Shown here: one piece after another, positions 25,683-34,126 of the stretch | How positions within the stretch are numbered: the first letter of the stretch is position 1 | Layout: each line of letters opens with the position of its first letter | Program-made: the position numbers and the translations under genes | Notes under the pieces: model-generated | What the model was told of the DNA's origin: nothing | The model's database searches: none | Seen by the model: only the letters and a program-made list of their open reading frames with translations | Virus record (IMG/VR): IMGVR_UViG_3300001041_000009 | Location: 54,480 to 118,479 of that record | Source of the DNA: a virus | Direction: 5' to 3' (one strand) | DNA length: 64,000 bases

Positions 25683-25841
25683 TTGAGCAATAAAAAAATG
25701 CAAGAATATTGTTATGCCAAAAAAGATGTGAAATGTCCGAAACAGGGTGAATATTCACGACGAGGAATTTGTTTATCATGTGAGCATTGTCCCAAAATAA
25801 TATGGTTTGGTTGCGGAATACCTGCAGGAATTGGTGACTAA
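25683..25841 (+). CDS. Small cysteine-rich protein, possible zinc ribbon
   Basis: 52 residues from TTG 25683, chosen because GGGAAGGTGG lies 12 nt upstream; ATG 25659 is in frame but overlaps the SD and has none of its own. The Cys pattern C-x7-C-x11-C-x2-C-x2-C-x8-C suggests zinc binding. It is similar in style to the preceding Cys-rich gene. Function unknown. Confidence 0.5.
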   Translation: MSNKKMQEYCYAKKDVKCPKQGEYSRRGICLSCEHCPKIIWFGCGIPAGIGD

Positions 25842-25989
25842 CTCTGTAAATTCAGATCCATCTTTGGTAGATTTAATGTCGTAGTTGACGCATTATACGA
25901 CATAATTAATAAATTGTCAAATCGTGAATTATTAGTTACTTTCGTGATAACAAATTATTAATTATTTGATAACGAAAGGAAGTAATGAT

Positions 25990-26097
25990 ATGATGAATGA
26001 ATTAATTTTAAACATTTATAAAGAAGAGATTTTTAATAATATATACGATAAAAATAAATATTTATCTATTGATCCAAGCAATATGGGTTGCATTTGA
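25990..26097 (+). CDS. Possible 35-residue peptide
   Basis: ATG 25990 behind GAAAGGAAGT reads 35 residues (MMNELILNIYKEEIFNNIY and on) and stops at the base of the hairpin at 26096. Composition is plausible for a real peptide. No family. Confidence 0.35.
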   Translation: MMNELILNIYKEEIFNNIYDKNKYLSIDPSNMGCI

Positions 26098-26158
26098 CGG
26101 CATTAGTATGGTATACTCTTACTAGAAATAGGAAGGAGTTGTGCCATACTATGCCGTC
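26096..26158 (+). promoter_or_regulatory. Long stem-loop enclosing a ribosome site
   Basis: GACGGCATTAGTATGG (26096-26111) pairs with CCATACTATGCCGTC (26144-26158) with one bulge. The loop holds GGAAGGAG (26131-26138). The ATG of the following small gene (26151) lies in the 3' arm, so folding would hide the start codon while exposing the SD. Confidence 0.6.
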
Positions 26159-26282
26159 CCTTTATCTTGATTTACTCAAACTTGAGATTTTAGAGAATTT
26201 TCCTGAATTGAATACAGATTTGCAAGTAAATACATTAACTGGTATATTAAATAAATACAATATCTCCATCCTGTCGTGTTAG
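26151..26282 (+). CDS. Small protein interrupted by the TnpB element
   Basis: 43 residues from ATG 26151 (MPSLYLDLLKLEILENF...). The frame runs through genomic sequence up to about 26269 and then uses a stop inside the element's right end. This suggests the element truncated the gene or fused its last codons. Translation is probably controlled by the hairpin above. Confidence 0.45.
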   Translation: MPSLYLDLLKLEILENFPELNTDLQVNTLTGILNKYNISILSC

Positions 26283-26420
26283 TAGTACTTGTTAGATACC
26301 ACAATAACTTAACCGTTAAGGTTCTTTAAACCGTCCGACCAACGGCGAAATCTCTATTTACGTTAGTTAATAAAGATCCTTTAAATGACTTATAAATATT
26401 AATAGAAGCATTGTTATCCC
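26270..26420 (-). ncRNA. Predicted omega RNA / right end of TnpB element
   Basis: Sequence after and overlapping the tnpB 3' end is conserved with the remnant at 34951-35100: hairpins GAACCTTAACGGTT and CCGTTGGTCGGACGG, ending CTAACACGACAGGA. In IS605-type systems this is the scaffold of the guide RNA, and the flanking 16-20 nt beyond the end (here reading ATGGAGATATTGTATT on the minus strand) form the guide. Confidence 0.5.
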
Positions 26421-27558
26421 TACCATCTATATGTCCGCATATTGGACAATTAAAGATTCTTTGAGATAACTTTAACTTAGTTTTAAGTTTATGATTACAT
26501 TCAGAGCATGTAATGGTACTATTAGGTAATGCTAAAATATATTCACTACCATAAAAGTGACATTTATATTTTAACACCTGTGTAAACATAAAGTCACCAA
26601 CTCTGTGTATACCTCTATTTATACGCGTATTACCATCGGACTCTGTTAATAACTCTTTAAAACTAAACTCATCAACTATTACGTTTCTATAAGTCTTAGC
26701 TAAGAATGTAGATACCTTCTGAATATAATCCATTCTGATATTCACTATTTTGACGTGAATATCATTAAGTTTGGTTCTCGCTTTTATATAGTTCTTTGAT
26801 GGGTTACGTTTATCATACTTCTTTTTAGAAACTATTACTGAGAGTTTATCAACTTTCTTCTCTAGTTTCTTAATAATTCCCTTCGGAAATTTAGGATTTA
26901 TGATATCGTTTCCATCAAAACAAACTACTGGATTATGTATTCCTAAATCTATACCTACCATATTTTTCTTATGTTTATGCTTTGGGATATCTATTTCATA
27001 AGTGAATGATACATAATATTTAAAATTCTTCATACTAATAGTCATTGTTTTTATATCATAGTGATATAAAAAGCTTATATCTTCAAAAGTTTTCAATGGC
27101 ATGTGACCGTATTCTCTATTAATAATAAAAGAGAATAACTTCTTATCAATAATTTTAACATTACCTTTATTCGTCTTGTATATTCTAAAAGAACCATTTC
27201 CATGAATCTTTCTTTTAAAATGTAATTTACATCGTTTCTTGTCTTTAATATCTTTAAAGAACTTATTAATAGCTATATTAAAATCACTAGCCACTTCATT
27301 CTTTATTGACTTATTATACTCTTGAGTCCATTCAAATCCCGGTTCCTTTTCTTTCTTAGAGTATATATGAGTAATATAATCAAACTTATCAAAGAACTTC
27401 TTTAATGTTTTATCAATAATATTACCATTATGCTCTAAAAGGGTATTAAAATATTCTAAAGCATTATTGTATATGAATCTTCTATATCCAAAGCATTTGT
27501 TTAAATATATCTCTTGTTCTTTAGTTGGTCGTATTCTCGTTTTAAAAGTCTTAATCAT
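26326..27558 (-). CDS. tnpB: TnpB RNA-guided nuclease (IS605 OrfB family)
   Basis: 410 residues with SD AAAGGGGGTGA. N-terminal helical/HTH part MIKTFKTRIRPTKEQE, RuvC-I Asp in GIDLGIHNPVV (about 202), RuvC-II Glu in VDEFSFKELL (about 300), a four-Cys zinc ribbon (CSEC...CPIC) at about 350-372, and RuvC-III Asp in GRDNNASIN. All catalytic residues are present. It should cut DNA at sites set by its omega RNA, favouring element retention. It is closely related to the TnpB in the terminase IStron at 62856. Confidence 0.9.
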   Translation of the reverse strand: MIKTFKTRIRPTKEQEIYLNKCFGYRRFIYNNALEYFNTLLEHNGNIIDKTLKKFFDKFDYITHIYSKKEKEPGFEWTQEYNKSIKNEVASDFNIAINKFFKDIKDKKRCKLHFKRKIHGNGSFRIYKTNKGNVKIIDKKLFSFIINREYGHMPLKTFEDISFLYHYDIKTMTISMKNFKYYVSFTYEIDIPKHKHKKNMVGIDLGIHNPVVCFDGNDIINPKFPKGIIKKLEKKVDKLSVIVSKKKYDKRNPSKNYIKARTKLNDIHVKIVNIRMDYIQKVSTFLAKTYRNVIVDEFSFKELLTESDGNTRINRGIHRVGDFMFTQVLKYKCHFYGSEYILALPNSTITCSECNHKLKTKLKLSQRIFNCPICGHIDGRDNNASINIYKSFKGSLLTNVNRDFAVGRTV

Positions 27559-27681
27559 TTATCTTCACCCCCTTTCTTATATTATTTGTTATAAGTATAA
27601 TAATATCTTATTAGGAATGAATTATTAAGACTACTGATTAAGTTATTTCTCTAAGTTTCCTTAAAGCACAGACTATATAAC

Positions 27682-27720
27682 AAAAGACATATAATTAAAA
27701 AAAATAATTATATGTCTTTT
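27682..27720. terminator. Hairpin at the left boundary of the TnpB element
   Basis: A 16-bp stem AAAAGACATATAATTA with an A7 loop sits 4 nt outside the element's left boundary. It is probably the pre-existing terminator beside which the element inserted. Confidence 0.6.
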
Positions 27721-27813
27721 GTTATATATTGGTAAATAATTTACTAAACAGATAATTAAGAAAGGGTAGATTGCTCACTACCTTTTCCCACAGTCCTCCT
27801 CTTTTTTATATAA

Positions 27814-27855
27814 GAAGATGGATAAACAATCTTAAATGATCGTTTATCCATCTTC
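27814..27855 (-). terminator. Hairpin downstream of the primase operon
   Basis: The stem GAAGATGGATAAAC / GTTTATCCATCTTC begins just past the stop at 27861 on the minus strand. Confidence 0.6.
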
Positions 27856-27860
27856 ATTTT

Positions 27861-28181
27861 TTATGTCGTTTTAGGAGGTATGAAAGTTGACTTAAGTTCT
27901 TTATCCTTTAGCTTATCACACCATTCTGAGGTATATGGACATGTGACTAATCCTTCACTTTCTTTTTCATTTATTTCCTCAGTTTTACTCTTATATGTCT
28001 CAGAGTCAACAGCCTCCACTTCACTACTAAGATAATACTTTTCACCGCAGTATTTTATAATTAAGGTATTCAATTCATTTAGAAACGAATCTATTTTAGA
28101 TGGGACAATTTCTCCAACCAATGAGCCTTTTATAAAATATCGTGTTAACTCAGTTATACGTTTATTCATATAATAATTCAC
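27861..28181 (-). CDS. Hypothetical protein downstream of primase
   Basis: 106 residues, overlapping the primase stop by 4 nt (ATGA type). Helical N-terminus, acidic middle (EEINEKESEG) and a C-terminal CPYTSEWCDK. Family unknown. Tight coupling to primase suggests a replication accessory role, but no motif supports it. Confidence 0.5.
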   Translation of the reverse strand: MNYYMNKRITELTRYFIKGSLVGEIVPSKIDSFLNELNTLIIKYCGEKYYLSSEVEAVDSETYKSKTEEINEKESEGLVTCPYTSEWCDKLKDKELKSTFIPPKTT

Positions 28182-29206
28182 CTTTCTATTTTTCGTTTGA
28201 TAATCTTTATTTTATCTTTAGTAACACCATAATCCTTACCTATTTCATTATAGAATAGATTAATTGTATGTATCCAGTCTTTTAATTCATAATATAACTT
28301 CTTATAAAATATAGGTGATTTATCTTTATCAGAATAAATATTTACATCCACATTACCAAAGATTCCCATTTGAATAAAATATTTTATTACAGATACAAAA
28401 CCACAACCATTTACACTAGTATAGATAATATTCTTATGTTCCTTTTCGTATAAATGATGATATATACCTAAGATATCAAAAACACCTTCAGCTATATTAA
28501 TAGTAATTTTATCACGCGTCAAAAGATCTATTGAGTTTGGTATAGTATAAAACTTTCGAGTGTTATCCAGATTATTATATACGTTATATTTATCATATCT
28601 CTCATTTCTTCCAGTAATATCTCTGAAATTTATAAACTCGTTTCTCGCAGTTAAAAACCCCACATAGTCATTATGTAATAATCTAGCTTTATATTTATTT
28701 GTAGTTAAAGTATCAATACCATTAAATTTTAAGAATTCTCCTAAATTAAACACAACCTTTAGATTAACCAATTCTTCTATGGTAAATTTTACACCCAGTC
28801 TTCCTTCAATATATTTTTGTTTTAATGAAGTTCTTTCATTATCACTAGGTGTTGGAACTCTTAAATTTAGATTGTTATTATATAAAGTAAAAGATTTGTT
28901 ATTAGTACCTAAAGATGCTTTATTATAAGATAATAATCCACTGTTTAATTGTAAATCATTAATCTTAAATGAACGCAACATAGTTGGTGTGAGAATACCA
29001 CTAATATCACATCGAAAACAATGAAATATTACAGGTTCATCATTGAACATATCTATCTTAACAGAAAAATGCCCATGTGAAAGATCTTTTTGTGAATCTA
29101 AACAAACTGGACATCTTAATAAGATTTGTTTAGGGCCATTTTGTTTGGCAGATTGAATTTGTAATAATTTATTTCTTAAGTGGTTTTTCATCTCAAGATT
29201 ATTCAT
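28178..29206 (-). CDS. DNA primase (zinc finger + TOPRIM)
   Basis: 342 residues. Residues 32-66 form a CHC2-like zinc-binding site (CPVC...FHCFRC). The middle holds the primase catalytic part. A TOPRIM domain follows, with the Glu in INIAEGVFDIL (about 235) and the Asp pair in NIYSDKDKS (about 292). It synthesises RNA primers for phage replication. The zinc finger and TOPRIM are fused in the usual order, but there is no helicase domain. The start uses a weak SD. Confidence 0.85.
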   Translation of the reverse strand: MNNLEMKNHLRNKLLQIQSAKQNGPKQILLRCPVCLDSQKDLSHGHFSVKIDMFNDEPVIFHCFRCDISGILTPTMLRSFKINDLQLNSGLLSYNKASLGTNNKSFTLYNNNLNLRVPTPSDNERTSLKQKYIEGRLGVKFTIEELVNLKVVFNLGEFLKFNGIDTLTTNKYKARLLHNDYVGFLTARNEFINFRDITGRNERYDKYNVYNNLDNTRKFYTIPNSIDLLTRDKITINIAEGVFDILGIYHHLYEKEHKNIIYTSVNGCGFVSVIKYFIQMGIFGNVDVNIYSDKDKSPIFYKKLYYELKDWIHTINLFYNEIGKDYGVTKDKIKIIKRKIER

Positions 29207-29245
29207 AATTTATTCATCTTTATATACATATAGAATTCCTCCTTA

Positions 29246-29282
29246 TTAATAGTAGTGAATCGAAAAGATTCACTACTATTAA
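29246..29282 (-). terminator. Rho-independent terminator
   Basis: A 16-bp stem TTAATAGTAGTGAATC with a 5-nt loop just past the stop of the intron-split gene at 29290. Confidence 0.8.
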
Positions 29283-29289
29283 TGATTTG

Positions 29290-29895
29290 TTATAATTGAT
29301 TCAAGAAATTAAGAAACTCATCGGATATCATATCAGAGTTAATATCCAATGTAGTACCCAACTTGTCTCGATTATCATAATCAACACATGTAAATGTTGT
29401 ATTAAGAATAGTTGATAATAGATTAAGTATTAGATTAGATTTCTTTAATTCTTCTAAAGTTGAAAATTTATCTTGCATTAATGATTGATATATAGAAGAA
29501 TTTTCAATCTTCATTAAGAATTTAGTATTTTGAATTGTACGAGTATTTAATTTACCTTCAATGTTACTTGTTAAAACCTGGGGTAAGTAAGTATTTCCTT
29601 GGATTTGTAATTTACGTTTAAGAAGTATTAGTAAGGTTAAATATTGTCTTCGGGTTAATAGATTAAGATCTCGATAATTACCAAAATGTCTAGCATAGAA
29701 AAAGAATATGAGACTAACATGAAATTTATTAATGTGATGATTGATCTTATAATATTCTAATTCATCTTCACTGATCTTAACTTTCATTTTATTCTTAATT
29801 CTCTTAATAGTTTTCTTTATATTAATCCCAGATAATATAATTAAAGATTCATCAATCTTATTACTGTTAATCTCAAGCTTATCTAATCCTGATAA
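29290..29895 (-). CDS. Intron-split unknown protein, exon 3
   Basis: 606 nt, starting L-S-G-L-D after the intron-terminal AAAG. It completes a 513-residue protein with exons 30532-31379 and 30169-30256. Mostly helical and charged (KKTIKRIKNKMKVKISEDEL, LTRRQYLTLLILLKRK). No family recognised. A Met at 29907 lies within the intron's last bases and is not the true start. Confidence 0.75.
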   Translation of the reverse strand, partial: LSGLDKLEINSNKIDESLIILSGINIKKTIKRIKNKMKVKISEDELEYYKINHHINKFHVSLIFFFYARHFGNYRDLNLLTRRQYLTLLILLKRKLQIQGNTYLPQVLTSNIEGKLNTRTIQNTKFLMKIENSSIYQSLMQDKFSTLEELKKSNLILNLLSTILNTTFTCVDYDNRDKLGTTLDINSDMISDEFLNFLNQL

Positions 29896-30168
29896 CTTTA
29901 TATTCATATAGATTATAACTCTATACAGTTCTCTTATGAACTTCCCTAAATTACTTTAGGATAATAGACTATATCTTCTTCATAATATTATGAAGTTTCT
30001 CCACTTCGATTTAGTTATAAATCTACGAGTCACACTCTAGTCGTTGAACCTTATTCTTGTATTAAGAATCTTGGTTGCGGATTGTCCAATCTTAAACATT
30101 ATTACTTATAGTAGTTTAAGCTATAAGGAAGTTCCCGTCAGTTAAGAGAAAACCGGCTTCTATAAAAA
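29896..30168 (-). ncRNA. Group I intron 2 of the unknown protein gene
   Basis: 273 nt on the minus strand, common family: CTGACGGGAACTTCC, GACAATCCGCAACCAAG, GGTTCAACGACTA, AGATATAGTC, GTTCATAAGAGAAC. P1 pairs exon CGGT with intron GCCG. The last base is G. Joining gives KKDLDG-LSGLDK in frame. No endonuclease gene. Confidence 0.87.
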
Positions 30169-30256
30169 ACCGTCGAGATCTTTTTTATTGTTTAACTCAA
30201 TTAATGAGAATTCATAAGGTTCTCGTATGAAGTAACCAAGCTGTTTTTCTAAGCAT
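30169..30256 (-). CDS. Intron-split unknown protein, exon 2 (88 nt)
   Basis: 88 nt encoding C-L-E-K-Q-L-G-Y-F-I-R-E-P-Y-E-F and on to L-D-G between two group I introns. The frame is restored with both neighbours (one base completes the Val codon left by exon 1). Confidence 0.8.
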
Positions 30257-30531
30257 CGTGTTCACATAGGTTGTTAATCTATGCAGTTCTCTTATGAACT
30301 TCCCTATAGTTATATAGGATATAAGACTATATCTTCTCATCTTAATTAAGATGAGTTTTCTTATTTCAATCTAAACTATAGATCTACGAGTCACACTCTA
30401 GTCGTTGAACCTTATTCTTATATAAGAATCTTGGCTGCGGATTATCCAATCTTAAACATTATTACGATTAAGTAGTTTAAGCTATAAGGAACTTCCCGTC
30501 AGTTAAAGAAAAGGTGGCATTAGATTATTTT
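30257..30531 (-). ncRNA. Group I intron 1 of the unknown protein gene
   Basis: 275 nt on the minus strand. P1 pairs exon GTGGT with intron GCCAC. The core segments CTGACGGGAAGTTCC, GGATAATCCGCAGCCAAG, GGTTCAACGACTA and AGATATAGTC are present. It ends in G before ATGCTTAG. No endonuclease gene. Confidence 0.87.
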
Positions 30532-31379
30532 ACCACACTGTTAAAACTGATAATGTTTTTATCAAATGTATATTTGAACATAGTTTCAGAAATTATCTTC
30601 TCCTTTAATAGTTTATCAAGCTCTATTAACGGATCTGTTCCAAATATTTCTCGCTGGTCCCATATAACTCGATGTTTTGTAGCATTCACATTAACTTTAG
30701 CCAATGTAGATACCCATAGTTTATTATAGATATCAACCTCTTCATCATATTTATACATATAGAACAATCGTTCATAAAATTGAAAGATATAATTCGGTTC
30801 CTTTAACATAGATGACGAATTGATAAAATGAAATATGATAGGAACCATTATCTTCATACTCATTGAGATCATCATTAATAGTTTTGCATGTTCATTTGTA
30901 AATTCCATTGATTTGGTATATTTAATACCATTATGTGAAGTAACATCAACATGGTAATTGTCTTCTACTAAGTGTCGTATTTTATTCTTTAATGATTCTG
31001 TAAACAGAATAGAATACAACATCTTGATGAAAGATATTAACTTAATAGACTTTTTCTTATTGTCAATAATGTATTTGAGTTTTATATATGACAATAATAA
31101 CTCATTATCTAAATCATAATACTTAATGAAATAATTTAGATAATGACATATACCTTTAGATATAGTGCCATCTTTATTCAGTACATGATCCAAACGTTTC
31201 ACATATGATTCTTTTTTAATAACAAAAGTATTTAAACTTGTTATATTATCCTTGTTAAATATTTTGTCAAATGGTATTATTACTAGTTTTCCATCATGTC
31301 GGATAATCACATCCCTTTCTTCAGGTTCCCATTCATCAACTAATATAACTGAACGTATATCATCATTTGACATTAACAC
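30532..31379 (-). CDS. Intron-split unknown protein, exon 1
   Basis: 848 nt encoding 282 residues plus two bases. Start ATG has AAAGGAG upstream. Mainly alpha-helical, with long charged helices and a distinctive stretch AKVNVNATKHRVIWDQREIF near the splice junction. Two group I introns indicate a conserved, essential gene, since these introns otherwise sit in polymerase and terminase. The full product is 513 residues. I do not recognise the family; a replication, transcription or virion role is possible. Confidence 0.75.
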
Positions 31380-31405
31380 AACTCCTTTTATGTTTTCTTA
31401 AAGTA

Positions 31406-31413
31406 ATAATATA
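31406..31413 (-). promoter_or_regulatory. Early-type promoter motif TATATTAT
   Basis: TATATTAT on the minus strand, 27 nt upstream of the intron-split gene's ATG at 31379. Confidence 0.4.
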
Positions 31414-31418
31414 TAAAT

Positions 31419-32174
31419 TCATTTAGATTTTATTTTAGGTTTAGATGACTTACGCGCAACTATCTTCTTAAGAGGTACTATTCTCTTTACAGTATCAGAA
31501 ACTCTTTCAATTACCTTCTTAGGTTTTTTAAGTGCATCTTCTTTAATTTTTCTTTTTTCATCCCTAAGACGCTTATCCTCTTTCTTTATATCAATGTCGA
31601 TTCTATCCGTAGGTCTAATTAATTCATTAAACTTCTTAACGTCAAAAGGTTTAGCTATAGAATTAAGATGCATTTTATTTAGGTATTTTCTATTTTCCTC
31701 TATATAATGACAAGCGAAATATATCGATTTATCGTAGTTAACGACTTCGCCGGGGTTACGAACAAGAGGATTCTGATCTAAAACGATATCTTTATATTTA
31801 TTAGCCAAATGAGGAATAAGTAAACCATATTCATTATAAGTATATGCAAATGTATATACGAAATTAGGACTATTGGAAAAGAAGATCATATAGTAATTAT
31901 TAATGAAATTGTCGTATTTGAAATCATCTTCACCCATAGTGAAATGTAGTACCACATCATATGTATTAGTTCGTTCGGTTTCACTAGGTATTTTAAAATG
32001 GAAATAATATTCATCTTTGTCTCTGTACACATCAAGAGTTATAGGTTTCTCTTTCACTAATTTAAGAAATCTTCTATTTAGATCATCTCGTATAATTTGT
32101 ATGTTACCTTGTGCAGTACTTCCAGGGCCTGCTGGATTTTTAATAAAGGCTTTAAGATTTTGCGCCATATACAT
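31419..32174 (-). CDS. Putative virion protein with basic C-terminal tail
   Basis: 251 residues, strong AAAGGAGG 8 nt before ATG. Residues 1-170 form a mixed beta domain (ITLDVYRDKDEYYFHFKIPS, FVYTFAYTYNEYGLLIPH). Residues about 200-251 are a Lys/Arg-rich disordered tail (KKPKKVIERV, ARKSSKPKIKSK). The basic tail suggests contact with DNA or an acidic partner. Assigned to structure by similarity in style to head-tail proteins only. Confidence 0.5.
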   Translation of the reverse strand: MYMAQNLKAFIKNPAGPGSTAQGNIQIIRDDLNRRFLKLVKEKPITLDVYRDKDEYYFHFKIPSETERTNTYDVVLHFTMGEDDFKYDNFINNYYMIFFSNSPNFVYTFAYTYNEYGLLIPHLANKYKDIVLDQNPLVRNPGEVVNYDKSIYFACHYIEENRKYLNKMHLNSIAKPFDVKKFNELIRPTDRIDIDIKKEDKRLRDEKRKIKEDALKKPKKVIERVSDTVKRIVPLKKIVARKSSKPKIKSK

Positions 32175-32203
32175 AATTAATTTCCTCCTTTAAAAGTAAA
32201 TAA

Positions 32204-32232
32204 TTGGAGATATGACAAAATCATATCTCCAA
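32204..32232 (-). terminator. Rho-independent terminator
   Basis: The stem TTGGAGATATGA / TCATATCTCCAA just past the chaperonin stop at 32241, with a T-rich tract on the minus strand. Confidence 0.75.
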
Positions 32233-32240
32233 ATTGTTAA

Positions 32241-34052
32241 TTATTCAGTTGGTTGTGGAATAGATATATATTGATTACTAGATATCAGCAAAGAGATTAT
32301 AGATGTTGATGCTTTTAATATCTCAATATCAGTATGGCATGAATTGATGACATCATCGGAGAATTTCTCGTTAATCAAATCCCAACATTGTCTCCGATCA
32401 ATTGCTTCGTTTACTAAACTATTAATATATACATCAGATTCATGAGTATATTTATTCTTTAATACTTTAAAGAATACTTCTTTGAAAGCAGTATCAAATA
32501 ATCTCAAAACGATTTTATCAAGTTCAGGTATACCGAAATCATTACATAATAGTTTTTGTATAGTAATAGGGATCGCCAAATTCCCACCAATATTGAATCC
32601 ATAATTATATGCAGATTCACAAGATTTAACCGCATCTTCAACAAGGTCGAAGTTACTATCCTTTTCAAGTGTGGAATAACCACCGACGGATATTATTCCC
32701 ATTTTTCCACGTAATTTAGAAATTCGTTGTTTGAGATCATATAGTTCCGAATTAACTACTCCGAGTTGACTGTGAGTTTCTTCAACTCGTTTATATTTAG
32801 AGACAGCATCATTCATATATCTTTGATGTTCGTCAGTATTCATCTTAAAACAATCTTTTATTAAGCTGGTTTTATCGCCGATTGAAATCTTACCAACTTC
32901 TCCAACATATTCTTCAAGATTAATTTTACCTTCAATTATATCCTCAGCCGCAGATTCATTAATCATCATAGCTCCGGTCATCATACAGAAATCATTAAAA
33001 TATTCATTATGCATATCACTTATTAACGCCACTTTTGTATACACAACTGTACATTTTTGAGTTGCTCTAAATTCTATATTACTATTACGACGGATTAGAT
33101 TTAACAATTGATTATCATAATATGGAGCTATCACAACAATTCTTCTATCGGAATTAAGAGCCTCTTGTATAAGAGGTTGTATTATTTTCTCATAATGAAT
33201 CATTTCAATCTTATGATTGAACATTAACATCATCGGTTTGGTAATATCACATGTACCCGCATCATTAGTAATAAATATCGGGTCCATATAATTTATCATG
33301 CATTTGTAACCGTTAACTATCTCGAAGTTAGTTTTACCCGTTCTGGATTTATTAAATTCGATACTGGAATTTCCCGTATCGGCATAAATAAAGCGTATCA
33401 TTTCTGAAACCTCTTTATTTCCATTCGTTGAAATTATAGCAAGTTTATAGATATCAGAAAATTCAGGATCTTTAATAGGATCTATCTTAGTAGAATTAAT
33501 TAAGATGATACCCGTTATTAGCTCAACACAATGTTTTACAACATCCATTAAATCTTTGGATCTAATAGTTTTTAATTCCTCACATTTACTAAGATTATTG
33601 AAAATTGAATCGGCTGCTACGATCGAAGATGTACTTCCATCACCGATTTTTAATATAATTTGCGAGCTTATATTAAATAACAATTGTAAGATATGATTAT
33701 TAATTTCTTCAGTGAAATGGATCTTCTTCAATACCGACCAGCCGTCTTTTGTGATACACATTTCACCAAAACGTTCGATCAAAGTCGTAGATCCATAGGG
33801 ACCAAGAGTTTTCACTAAAGCCGATGATACTTGACTAAATACATTGAGTATTCGCTGTTTAAACTCGTCCTCACTCAATATATTCCATTGATACTCTGTA
33901 TTTTTTTTAACTTCAGGTATGCCTCGAAACCCGAGTGGAATATATTCACCACCGCCCATTACTACTTCATTACTCAAGATGTTCTCTCCATTTATAATCC
34001 TCCGTTTATAACTCTCACCAGTATAACCACAACCGTCAGTACAATAATCCAT
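32241..34052 (-). CDS. Phage-encoded GroEL-like (group I-type) chaperonin
   Basis: 603 residues, SD AGGAGGT. After a 55-residue N-terminal extension come the equatorial motifs: VSSALVKTLGPYGSTTLIE (about 75-93), ITKDGWSVLK (100-109), and the ATP-site KIGDGSTSS (about 135-143). Near the C-terminus GIISVGGYSTLEKDS, VEDAVKSCESAYNYG and GGNLAIPI match the second equatorial half. The apical region is diverged. Phages of the phiEL and AR9 type encode such chaperonins, which fold phage proteins without a GroES partner. No groES-like gene is seen here. Confidence 0.88.
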   Translation of the reverse strand: MDYCTDGCGYTGESYKRRIINGENILSNEVVMGGGEYIPLGFRGIPEVKKNTEYQWNILSEDEFKQRILNVFSQVSSALVKTLGPYGSTTLIERFGEMCITKDGWSVLKKIHFTEEINNHILQLLFNISSQIILKIGDGSTSSIVAADSIFNNLSKCEELKTIRSKDLMDVVKHCVELITGIILINSTKIDPIKDPEFSDIYKLAIISTNGNKEVSEMIRFIYADTGNSSIEFNKSRTGKTNFEIVNGYKCMINYMDPIFITNDAGTCDITKPMMLMFNHKIEMIHYEKIIQPLIQEALNSDRRIVVIAPYYDNQLLNLIRRNSNIEFRATQKCTVVYTKVALISDMHNEYFNDFCMMTGAMMINESAAEDIIEGKINLEEYVGEVGKISIGDKTSLIKDCFKMNTDEHQRYMNDAVSKYKRVEETHSQLGVVNSELYDLKQRISKLRGKMGIISVGGYSTLEKDSNFDLVEDAVKSCESAYNYGFNIGGNLAIPITIQKLLCNDFGIPELDKIVLRLFDTAFKEVFFKVLKNKYTHESDVYINSLVNEAIDRRQCWDLINEKFSDDVINSCHTDIEILKASTSIISLLISSNQYISIPQPTE

Positions 34053-34126
34053 TAGTTTACCTCCTATTATTTCGTTAGATTCATTAAGACATTGTTTTAC
34101 CCGTAGTATTTTATAATATTTTAAGT

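Larger units (their letters stand above)
26270..27678 (-). mobile_element. TnpB element, 5'-truncated IStron
   Basis: The minus strand holds tnpB (27558-26326) and the right end that is also found alone at 34951. Upstream of tnpB, 27590-27678 matches the terminase IStron from the P7 strand onward (ATATAGTCTGTGCTTTAAGG), but the rest of the group I core is absent. The element therefore keeps the transposon half plus the last ribozyme segment. No tnpA transposase is present, so it would need one in trans. Confidence 0.75.

Noticed and set aside
26093-26115. Sigma-70 type promoter TTGACG...TATACT
   Set aside because: The spacer is only about 12 nt; the bases belong to the long stem-loop instead.
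26088-26150. TTG 26088 as start of the small gene before the TnpB element
   Set aside because: No SD upstream; ATG 26151 has GGAAGGAG ahead of it.
29905-29907. ATG as start of a 205-residue gene
   Set aside because: It lies in the last bases of a group I intron. The true exon begins at 29895.
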